From positions 1-20,539 of the forward strand of contig CAKUKP010000054.1 in assembly GCA_934663625.1 (NCBI GenBank): a DNA stretch of 20,539 nucleotides, given 5' to 3'. How positions within the stretch are numbered: position 1 is the stretch's first letter; each line of letters starts with the position of its first letter. Both the position numbers and the translations under genes were made by a program. Shown here one piece after another: positions 5,968 to 13,167 of this stretch. The notes below the pieces were generated by a model that did no database searches, was not told the DNA's origin, and was given only the letters and a program-made list of their open reading frames with translations. The DNA is from an uncultured Clostridia bacterium (GTDB lineage: Bacteria > Bacillota > Clostridia > Christensenellales > Aristaeellaceae).

Positions 5968-8900
5968 ATGCTGGCAAGAATCAGCGTTAAAAAACCGTAT
6001 ACCGTGATCGTGGGCATCATACTGGTGATCGCCCTGGGCTTTATTTCTTTTCAGAATATGACCACCGATCTGCTGCCCAGCATGGATCTGCCCTACATAA
6101 TCGTCTACACCACCTATGTGGGCGCGACGCCGGAAAAGGTGGAAAGCGATGTGACGCGGCCGCTGGAATCGGCGTTCGGCACGCTGACGGACATTAAAAA
6201 CATTACATCGACCTCCAGTGAAAATCTGTCGCTGGTGGTGATGGAATTTGCTTCGGGCGCGAACATGGATACCGCGATGATCGAAATATCCTCCGAAATC
6301 GACGCGCAGCGCGGCGAATGGTCGGACAACGTAGGCACGCCGGTGATCATGAAGCTGAATCCTGATATGCTGCCCGTATCCATCGCGACCGTATCGCTGG
6401 ACGGCGCGGATCTGCTGGCGCTTTCCGATTATGTGGAAGAAACGATCGTGCCGCGCATGGAATCCGTGGACGGCGTGGCTTCCGTAACCGCATCGGGCGT
6501 GATGACCCAGCAGGTGGATATCACGATCACGCAGAGCCGCATCGATGATCTGAACAGCGCCATACTGCGCGAGGTGGATTCCGAACTTGCCGACGCGGAG
6601 GATCAGCTGAAGGACGCGCAGCGGCAGGTTTCCGCCGGAAAGAGCAAGCTGGCGCGCGCCCGCGAAAGCACCTATGCGCAGATCGACGAAGCCGCGGCGG
6701 CGCTGGAAGCGGGCGAAACGCAGCTGCCGAACGCCATCGCACAGCTGACCGCGCAGCGCGACCAGTTAAGTGCGCAGCTGGAGGGCGCGCGGCAGATGCT
6801 TGCGCAGCTGGAACGCGCCGTAAATATGACCGAGGATGAAAAGGCGCAGCTTCGGCAGGTTGCCGATTCGCTCGCGGCGCTGCAGGCGCAGCGCGACGCG
6901 CTGGCAAATCAGCTTGAACAGCTGGGCGGCGCGACCTCGGACGCGCTGACGAAGCAATTGCAGGATGCGCAGAGCGCCCTGAACGAACAGGCGGCGCTGA
7001 AGGCGCAGCAGGAAAAATACATCCGCGATTTGCAGATGCTGGACGCGGACGCATTGCGCGAAACCATCGCGAATCTGGAAGCGGATCTTACCGCAAAGCA
7101 GGCAGAGCTTACCGAAGTGCGCGCGCAGCTGGAGGAAGCCATCGACCGTCAGGCGGCGCTGAACCGCCAGAAAACCGATCTGGAAAATCGAATCAAAGCG
7201 CTGGAGGATGCGCAAAAAACGGCGGAGCCGACGGAAGAGCCGACCGCCGCGCCGACTGCGAATCCGACGGAGCAGCCGGAAAATACGCCAGTTCCCGAAG
7301 AAACGGTATCGCCTACCGAGGCGCCAGATGCACCGATTGCGTCCGATGCAGCAGACGATGCATCGATCCTCGCCCGCCTGTTTGGCGCATCCGCGATGGC
7401 AGAGGACGGAACGGAATCGCTGGATGAACTGCGCGCGCGTCTGACTGCGGTACAGACGGAGCTGGAAACCGCAAACGCCGATGTGGAGCGGCTCACCGCG
7501 AAGCACGCCGAACTGAAATCCGCCGTGTACGCGGACGAAGCAGCGCTGAAGGAAGCCCGCGATTCGCTGGACATTGTAAACGAAGGCGAAACGCAGCTGC
7601 AGGGCCGAATCGATGCGGCGAACAAGACCATCGAGGGCTGCAATGCGCGCATCGCGGAACTGAATCAGGAAATCGCGGAGCTTACTGAAAAGCTGTCCCA
7701 CAGCGATGAAATCAACGCGCTGACGGCGCAGATCGCCGAACTGGATCGCCAGATTCTATCGATTCAGGACAGCGACGCCTACAAGGCGTATCTGCTGATC
7801 AAGGATGAAAGCGCCCTCGCCGGACAGTACGCGCAGGCGCAGATGGCGGTATCGCAGCTGGAAGCCGGTCTGGATTCGATGAATGAAATGCTGGACAAGC
7901 TGAACCGCGGCATCATTCCCGCCGGTTTCATCGACGGCGTGACCGAGGATACGGACATTCAGCAGGCCGCGCAGCAACTCGCCGCCGCGCGCGAACAGGC
8001 AGGCGACGGATTCGCGCAGGCCGCATCCGCCCTGGCCGACGCGGAAGCGGAAGTTGATAAGGCGTACAGGGAATTTACCGATAAGCGCGATGAAGCGCTG
8101 GAAAACGCCGGTCTGGACGGCATCATCACCGTACAGATGGTATCGCAGATTCTGGGCGCGCAGAATCTGGATCTGCCCGCGGGCTACGTATACAACGCCG
8201 ACGAGCGCTATATCGTATCCGTCGGCACGAAGTTTGCATCGCTCGCCGAACTGAAGCAGGTAAAGCTTTTCGATCTGGGCATGGAAACGGTCAGCGACGT
8301 GCGCCTGCTGGACGTGGCAGACGTGACGATTTCCGATAATTCCGCCGATCTGTTCACGAAGGTAAACGGCGAAAACGGCATCATGCTTTCCTTTGAAAAG
8401 CAATCCACATCATCAACCTCGGAGGTCGCGCAGCGCATCACCGAAGCATCGGAAAATCTGATGCGGGAAAATCCCGATCTGCACATCGTGGAAATGATGA
8501 ATCAGGGCGATTACATTCGTCTGGTGGTGGATTCGGTTCTGGAAAATCTGGTGTACGGCGGCGGACTGGCGATTCTGGTGCTGCTTCTGTTCCTGCTGGA
8601 CTGGCGGCCGACGCTGATCGTGGCGCTTTCGATTCCCGCCAGCGTGGTTGTGGCATTCGTATGCATGTATTTCTGCAATATCACGCTGAACGTCATGTCC
8701 CTCTCCGGTCTGGCGCTGGGCGTAGGTATGCTGGTGGACAATTCGATCGTATCGATTGAAAACATCTATCGTCTGCGCGATGAAGAGGGCTTGCCGATAC
8801 TGACCGCGTCGATTCGCGGCGTAAATCAGGTGGGCGGCGCGCTTCTGTCCTCCACGCTGACGACGATCTGCGTATTCCTGCCGGTGGTGTTCATCACTGG

Positions 8901-10833
8901 CATTGCGCGCGATCTGTTCTCCGATATGGGTCTGACCATCGCGTTTGCGCTGCTGGCGAGTCTGCTGGTCGCCATGACGGTGGTTCCCTCCTTCGCGGCG
9001 ACGCTGTTCAAAAAATCCAAGCCCCGCAAGAACCGACTGTTTTCCGCATTGCAGCGCGGCTATACCACCCTGCTGAAGGGTGCGCTGCGCGTAAAATGGC
9101 TGGTGCTGCTGCTGGCGCTGGCGCTGCTGGCATTTTCTCTGGTACAGGTAAAGAATATGGGCATATCGTTCATGCCCACTGTAAACAGCGAACAGATGTC
9201 CGCGAGTATCAAATTTGCCGATGATTCCATCACCGAGGATCAGCAGAAGGAAATCGCGCTCGGCGTCATGGATCGCATGATGGCGGTAGACGGCGTGACG
9301 GACGTGGCGCTGACCTCCGGCGCATCGATCTCCATGCTGTCCAGCGCGGGCGGCGGCGGAAGCTATTCCTATTACATGCTGGTCGATCCCGATTCCGGAC
9401 GCAAGAACACCGAAATCGCAACCGAAATCAGCGCGGCATGCAGCGATCTGGCGGACGGCGAAAGCGTAGTTCTAAACGTACAAGCCAGCACGATGGATAT
9501 GTCCATGATGATCGGCAGCGGCATTTCCATTGACGTAATCGGCACGGATATGGACGATATGCGCGCAACCGCACTGGAAATCGCGGAAATCTGCCGCGGC
9601 GTCGCAGGCGCGAAGGATATCGACGATGGCTCCGGCACCACCGAGCAAAAGCTGATCGTAACCGTGGATAAGGAACTGGCGCGCGATGAATCGCTGACCG
9701 TGGCGCAGGTGTACCAGTACATTGCAACGCGCCTGTACGGCAAGGTGAAACTGACCGAGGCGGAGCTGGACGGCCGCAATTACACGCTGTACGTGCAGGA
9801 GGATCGCAATATCGGCATTTCGCCCGACGATATCGCGGATATGGAAATCGAAGTAGCGGGCACGGATAAGACGCATTATGTGCGCATCGGCGATATCGCA
9901 TCCATCGGCTACGGCGAAAGCTTTTCTTCCATCAGTCGCGAGGATCAGAAGCGCAAGACGAGCGTAACCTTCTCGATCGCCGACGGCTACAGCGCGAACC
10001 TCGTGCAGCGTGATCTGGAGGAGAAACTGGATGGCTATACGCCGCACGGCGAATGCACCGTGAAAATCTCCGGCGAAAATGAAACCGTGATGGGATACAT
10101 GGGCGATCTGGGCACGATGCTGGCGGTGGCGGTGCTGTTCATCTTCCTGATCATGGTGGCGCAGTTCCAGTCGTTCAAATCGCCGCTGATCGTTCTGTTT
10201 ACGATTCCGCTGGCATTTACGGGCGGACTTCTGATGCTGATCATCACGAAGATGGATCTTTCCATCATCGCGATGGTGGGCTTCCTGGTGCTGTCCGGCG
10301 TGGTGGTCAACAACGGCATCGTGTTTATCGATTCGGTAAACCAGATGCGCATTGCGGGCATGTCCAAGCGCGACGCGCTGATTGAAACCGGCCGCGTGCG
10401 CCTGCGTCCGATTCTGATGACGGCGCTGACCACGATTCTCGGCATGTCCACGATGGCGCTGGGCACGGGCATGGGCGCGGAAATGATGCAGCCCATGGCG
10501 ATCGTAACCATCGGCGGCCTGACCTACGCCACGCTGATGACGCTGTTCGTGGTGCCCGCGCTGTACGATATTTTCAACGGCGAAACCATGCGCGCGCGCG
10601 AAATCGAAATGATGAAGGAAGCCGCGGGAATGCATCGCGAGGGCTTTGACGATGCCTCCCCCGCCGCGCCCGCGCCGAGCGCGGCAGAAGCGAATGACGT
10701 TCCCGCACCGGATGCGCAAGCATCAGGCGATGCGGCGGCAGCGGATAAAACGAAACCGAGCGCCGCACCCGAAGCGCAGCCGAAAAATGCGGAACCGAAA
10801 CCGCCCGTCCGGCGCATCTATCTTCGGAAATAA
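5968..10833 (+). CDS. Giant RND-superfamily efflux protein with coiled-coil insertion
   Basis: A proton-driven RND (AcrB/HAE-like, ACR_tran) exporter of 1621 residues, against about 1030-1050 for the family. Order: TM1 (about 10-29); porter domain with ATPEKVESDVTRPLE (53-67); a coiled-coil insertion (about 195-715); porter resumption at LDGIITVQMVSQILGAQ (716-732) with PAGY; TM2-TM6 (about 857-1012), including the TM4 motif GVGMLVDNSIVSIENI (918-933); TM7 (about 1043-1061); second extracytoplasmic domain (1062-1376); TM8-TM12 (1380-1535) with the TM10 motif VVVNNGIVFID (1445-1455); and an Ala/Pro-rich cytoplasmic tail (1558-1615). D924 matches AcrB D407, while the D408 position is N925, a variation common in the family. 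GGAGGA sits 7 bases before the ATG. No adaptor or outer-membrane channel gene is adjacent, and the substrate is unknown. Confidence 0.9.
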   Translation: MLARISVKKPYTVIVGIILVIALGFISFQNMTTDLLPSMDLPYIIVYTTYVGATPEKVESDVTRPLESAFGTLTDIKNITSTSSENLSLVVMEFASGANMDTAMIEISSEIDAQRGEWSDNVGTPVIMKLNPDMLPVSIATVSLDGADLLALSDYVEETIVPRMESVDGVASVTASGVMTQQVDITITQSRIDDLNSAILREVDSELADAEDQLKDAQRQVSAGKSKLARARESTYAQIDEAAAALEAGETQLPNAIAQLTAQRDQLSAQLEGARQMLAQLERAVNMTEDEKAQLRQVADSLAALQAQRDALANQLEQLGGATSDALTKQLQDAQSALNEQAALKAQQEKYIRDLQMLDADALRETIANLEADLTAKQAELTEVRAQLEEAIDRQAALNRQKTDLENRIKALEDAQKTAEPTEEPTAAPTANPTEQPENTPVPEETVSPTEAPDAPIASDAADDASILARLFGASAMAEDGTESLDELRARLTAVQTELETANADVERLTAKHAELKSAVYADEAALKEARDSLDIVNEGETQLQGRIDAANKTIEGCNARIAELNQEIAELTEKLSHSDEINALTAQIAELDRQILSIQDSDAYKAYLLIKDESALAGQYAQAQMAVSQLEAGLDSMNEMLDKLNRGIIPAGFIDGVTEDTDIQQAAQQLAAAREQAGDGFAQAASALADAEAEVDKAYREFTDKRDEALENAGLDGIITVQMVSQILGAQNLDLPAGYVYNADERYIVSVGTKFASLAELKQVKLFDLGMETVSDVRLLDVADVTISDNSADLFTKVNGENGIMLSFEKQSTSSTSEVAQRITEASENLMRENPDLHIVEMMNQGDYIRLVVDSVLENLVYGGGLAILVLLLFLLDWRPTLIVALSIPASVVVAFVCMYFCNITLNVMSLSGLALGVGMLVDNSIVSIENIYRLRDEEGLPILTASIRGVNQVGGALLSSTLTTICVFLPVVFITGIARDLFSDMGLTIAFALLASLLVAMTVVPSFAATLFKKSKPRKNRLFSALQRGYTTLLKGALRVKWLVLLLALALLAFSLVQVKNMGISFMPTVNSEQMSASIKFADDSITEDQQKEIALGVMDRMMAVDGVTDVALTSGASISMLSSAGGGGSYSYYMLVDPDSGRKNTEIATEISAACSDLADGESVVLNVQASTMDMSMMIGSGISIDVIGTDMDDMRATALEIAEICRGVAGAKDIDDGSGTTEQKLIVTVDKELARDESLTVAQVYQYIATRLYGKVKLTEAELDGRNYTLYVQEDRNIGISPDDIADMEIEVAGTDKTHYVRIGDIASIGYGESFSSISREDQKRKTSVTFSIADGYSANLVQRDLEEKLDGYTPHGECTVKISGENETVMGYMGDLGTMLAVAVLFIFLIMVAQFQSFKSPLIVLFTIPLAFTGGLLMLIITKMDLSIIAMVGFLVLSGVVVNNGIVFIDSVNQMRIAGMSKRDALIETGRVRLRPILMTALTTILGMSTMALGTGMGAEMMQPMAIVTIGGLTYATLMTLFVVPALYDIFNGETMRAREIEMMKEAAGMHREGFDDASPAAPAPSAAEANDVPAPDAQASGDAAAADKTKPSAAPEAQPKNAEPKPPVRRIYLRK
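6550..8112 (+). other. Region encoding the coiled-coil/PTE-linker insertion of the RND protein
   Basis: Residues about 195-715 are Ala/Gln/Glu/Leu-rich heptad-like helix rather than porter-domain sequence. Arm 1 runs 195-415. A linker (418-480) contains repeated PTE/PTA motifs (EPTEEPTAAPTANPTEQPEN) and a hydrophobic patch ILARLFGASAMA. Arm 2 runs 483-645, breaks at GIIPAGFIDG (648-657) and ends with a short helix (664-712). By alignment from memory to AcrB, the insertion starts after 'VDITITQSRIDDL', the position where PN2 gives way to the docking domain. The boundaries are by eye. Confidence 0.75.
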
Positions 10834-10839
10834 AATACA

Positions 10840-10877
10840 GGATCTGCGTACATCTCGATTGATCTGTACGCAGATCC
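10840..10877 (+). terminator. Terminator of the RND gene
   Basis: Perfect 13-bp stem GGATCTGCGTACA (10840-10852) / TGTACGCAGATCC (10865-10877) with a 12-nt loop, followed by TTTCATTTGTATTT. It begins 7 bases after the stop codon. Confidence 0.82.
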
Positions 10878-10943
10878 TTTCATTTGTATTTGGCTGTTAT
10901 CACCGTCGTCCGTTTTCAGATCATACCTTCAACAGTAAAATCA

Positions 10944-11903
10944 TCAATACTCCAGTTCGGTTATAATTCCGGTCTTTTTGAGCCACGTAACGCTCAATTC
11001 AAACCACACGGCAACCTCAGGATTGATCATGGATTTGTTGCAACAAACCGTATCGTCCGCCAATGAAAGTCCATGCCTTCCATCCGCAAACATATGGAAT
11101 TCACAGGGAACGCCATGATTCCACATTGCACGCACATATTCAATCGAATTGGAAGCCGGTACGGTGTCATCGTTGTGCGTCGTCCATACAAACGTCGGCG
11201 GAACCTTTTCATTTACAAAATGCACGGTGGTCAGATCGTACAGCTGTTCTTTTGTGGGCTGTCTGGTTCCAAAAACAGCCATATACATTGCCGCGGAAAA
11301 ATCCATGCACGGTTGTCCGTCGATGATGTTCACGGCATTTTTGAACAGAGGATCCACGCAATCTTCAGGATGTTCAGGATCAAGGGGTTTGATCAGGTAA
11401 TCGCCGATCGGCGCCGGAGGAATAGTGTCGCGCTTTTCATCCATGATTGTCGCCGGATAACCCAGGACGGCGGCATTCAGCGCGATTTTTTCGGGTTCGT
11501 CTCCGATGATTTCCGCAATCTGATCAAGCTTGGTACTGAGCATCGTAATCAGGTGTCCGCCGGCGGAAAAGCCCACGGCAGCAATACGGTTTGGATCGAT
11601 AAACCATTCTTCCGCATTCTTTCGCAGCAGCTGAATCGTTTTTGCAAGCTCCACCACGGGGTTGGGCATACACGCTGCATCGCCGCAGGAATAGCGCAGA
11701 ACGACCGAATGCATGCCCTTCGTATTGTAGTGCAGCGCCACCTGTTCGGCCTCCTGATCGCTGGTGCGCAGATATGCCCCGCCGGGACATACGATCATCA
11801 CCGGGCGTTTACGACCGATCTGCGATTGCAATGAATTGGATAGCAGATATGTTTCAATAAAAGCGCCCGTCTTTTCATATACAACAATCTTTTCAGTAAT
11901 CAT
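10944..11903 (-). CDS. Alpha/beta hydrolase, acetyl esterase/BD-FAE-like
   Basis: A 319-residue cytoplasmic serine hydrolase (no signal peptide). The catalytic set is visible: oxyanion motif CPGGAY (39-44), nucleophile elbow GFSAGG (111-116, S113), acid in HNDDTVP (243-249, D245 or D246) and ADGRHG (273-278, H277). This matches the esterase group annotated as alpha/beta hydrolase / xylan acetylesterase / BD-FAE (dienelactone-hydrolase-like), which remove acyl groups from sugars. The ATG at 11903 is set by AAAGGAG about 10 bases upstream; another ATG 11 codons earlier is possible but lacks a site. It is transcribed divergently from the sugar ABC operon with a shared 155-bp promoter region, so deacylation of an imported glycoside is a reasonable inference. 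Base composition is visibly more AT-rich than in the neighbouring RND gene. Confidence 0.87.
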   Translation of the reverse strand: MITEKIVVYEKTGAFIETYLLSNSLQSQIGRKRPVMIVCPGGAYLRTSDQEAEQVALHYNTKGMHSVVLRYSCGDAACMPNPVVELAKTIQLLRKNAEEWFIDPNRIAAVGFSAGGHLITMLSTKLDQIAEIIGDEPEKIALNAAVLGYPATIMDEKRDTIPPAPIGDYLIKPLDPEHPEDCVDPLFKNAVNIIDGQPCMDFSAAMYMAVFGTRQPTKEQLYDLTTVHFVNEKVPPTFVWTTHNDDTVPASNSIEYVRAMWNHGVPCEFHMFADGRHGLSLADDTVCCNKSMINPEVAVWFELSVTWLKKTGIITELEY

Positions 11904-11934
11904 ATCAAAACAGCTCCTTTCTTTAGCTTCGTTC

Positions 11935-11964
11935 ATTATATCACACAATATACCGGAAGTTCAA
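11935..11964 (-). promoter_or_regulatory. Promoter of the esterase gene
   Basis: On the minus strand: -35 TTGAAC (11964-11959), 18-bp spacer, -10 TATAAT (11940-11935, exact consensus). Leader of about 25 bases. Confidence 0.75.
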
Positions 11965-11992
11965 ATAGTACACGAAAATATTATTTTTAGTA

Positions 11993-12021
11993 TTGATTAT
12001 ATAATATCTTAATGCTATAAT
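11993..12021 (+). promoter_or_regulatory. Promoter of the sugar ABC operon
   Basis: -35 TTGATT (11993-11998), 17-bp spacer, extended -10 TGCTATAAT (12013-12021). The -35 regions of this and the esterase promoter are only about 30 bases apart, separated by very AT-rich DNA, which would permit shared regulation. Confidence 0.82.
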
Positions 12022-12058
12022 ACATATGCGAAAGCAAAAAATAGAGGAGGTACTACAC

Positions 12059-13039
12059 ATGAAAAAAATCGTTTCGATCATTCTTTGTCTGACAATGGTA
12101 TTTGCCTTGACGGGCGCGCTCGCCGAAGGCATGAAGGTTGGTTATTATGGGCTCGGCATTGATCAGGCGTTTTTTAACGCGCTGTATGAATCTTTGAAAT
12201 CCTATTGCGAAGAACGCGGCTATGAATTGATCGCGAAATTCACCGATGGCGATTCTGCTGAAATGCGCGCTGCCTATGACCAGTTTAAGGCGCAGGGCGT
12301 TGATGTAATCATTGACGGCAACGCTTTTGCCGACGTCATCGCTCCCTACATCGAGCAGGCCGCAGAAGATAAGATTCCTTATATCGCGCTGTTCACTTCC
12401 TTCGATGGCGATTATTACACCTTCGGCGCTTCCAACGAAGATATGGGCAATGCGACCGGCAATTATGTCGGCAGCCTGATCGCGGATGAATGGGAGGGAA
12501 AGGTGGATTCCGTATTCCTGGTAGGCACCTTCTCCACCGGCGCTGAAATTACGCTCCGTCTTACCTCGGCGCTCCCCGCAATGGGCGAACACATCGATAT
12601 GTCCAACGTTGAAGTTGTCAATCTGGACGTTGTCGCCGGCGATTCCGCAGGCGCATACCAGAAGGTCATGGACGCGCTGACCTCTCACCCCGGTCAGAAG
12701 GTTGCTATCTTCTGCCAGACCGACGATATGTGCAACGCCGCTGTTTCTGCGGTTGAAGCGGCAGACCGCGGCGATACCACCATGGCCGTTGGTTCCGACT
12801 GCATTGATGCTGCGCTTGAATATTGGCAGACCGCAATCAAGGAAGGCAACATGAAGGCGCCCTGGCGCGGATCCATCTTCCTTGATACTGCTTCCTATGG
12901 CGGCACCATTCTGGATCTGGCGGAACAGATTCTCGCGGGCACCGCTGAAAACTATGCAAACTGGGCGCCCGTATCCGTTGCCGGTCTGAGCAACTGGGAA
13001 GAATACTGGCCGGATCTGATGGAGAAAACCTTCAACTAA
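12059..13039 (+). CDS. Sugar-binding protein of an ABC importer (periplasmic-binding-protein fold type I)
   Basis: A 326-residue extracytoplasmic solute-binding protein of the RbsB/Peripla_BP_4 type. It has a Sec signal peptide (MKK start, hydrophobic 4-19) ending in the type I cleavage site GALA-EG (about 23/24). The mature part has alternating beta/alpha lobes: KVGYYGLGIDQAFFNAL, VDVIIDGNAFADVIAPYIEQA, IPYIALFTSFDG, KVAIFCQTDDMCNAA and TTMAVGSDCIDAALEYW, the last two typical for binding pentoses, hexoses or cyclitols. No lipobox cysteine follows the signal, unusual for a Bacillota binding protein. GAGGAGG lies 8 bases before the ATG. First gene of the operon, followed by a hairpin that may lower expression of the ATPase and permease. 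The ligand cannot be named. Confidence 0.9.
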   Translation: MKKIVSIILCLTMVFALTGALAEGMKVGYYGLGIDQAFFNALYESLKSYCEERGYELIAKFTDGDSAEMRAAYDQFKAQGVDVIIDGNAFADVIAPYIEQAAEDKIPYIALFTSFDGDYYTFGASNEDMGNATGNYVGSLIADEWEGKVDSVFLVGTFSTGAEITLRLTSALPAMGEHIDMSNVEVVNLDVVAGDSAGAYQKVMDALTSHPGQKVAIFCQTDDMCNAAVSAVEAADRGDTTMAVGSDCIDAALEYWQTAIKEGNMKAPWRGSIFLDTASYGGTILDLAEQILAGTAENYANWAPVSVAGLSNWEEYWPDLMEKTFN

Positions 13040-13091
13040 TTGATTAATCGGTTTGTCTATTATATCGCTTGCGCTATGCAGGCATAACGCA

Positions 13092-13122
13092 CATAGCGGA
13101 ATACATTGCGTATTCCGCTATG
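13092..13122 (+). terminator. Intercistronic hairpin between binding protein and ATPase
   Basis: A perfect 13-bp inverted repeat, CATAGCGGAATAC (13092-13104) and GTATTCCGCTATG (13110-13122), with loop ATTGC, followed only by ATTTTAAA. The weak U-run suggests a leaky terminator or an mRNA-stabilising stem that keeps binding-protein levels above those of the membrane parts, a common pattern in such operons. Confidence 0.7.
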
Positions 13123-13167
13123 ATTTTAAATGAAAGCTTACATGCATTGAGAAAGGAGACGAGTCGT

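Noticed and set aside
6700..7200. Possible DNA tandem repeat in the coiled-coil region (recurring GCGCAGCTG-like words)
   Set aside because: The recurrence reflects Ala-Gln-Leu-rich heptads with biased codons; no constant period or extended identity between copies was seen.
9427..9480. Frameshift or split of the RND gene into two proteins
   Set aside because: The frame is open from 5968 to 10833 with both membrane halves and both extracytoplasmic domains in one reading frame; the extra length comes from the insertion and the tail.
9472..10719. 415-codon minus-strand frame in the RND gene
   Set aside because: Antisense shadow; the plus strand encodes clear RND transmembrane motifs there. The same holds for the minus-strand frame at 6766-7701.
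10878..10943. Small gene or RNA between the RND terminator and the esterase stop
   Set aside because: Only 66 bases, with no start/ribosome-site pair or further hairpin.
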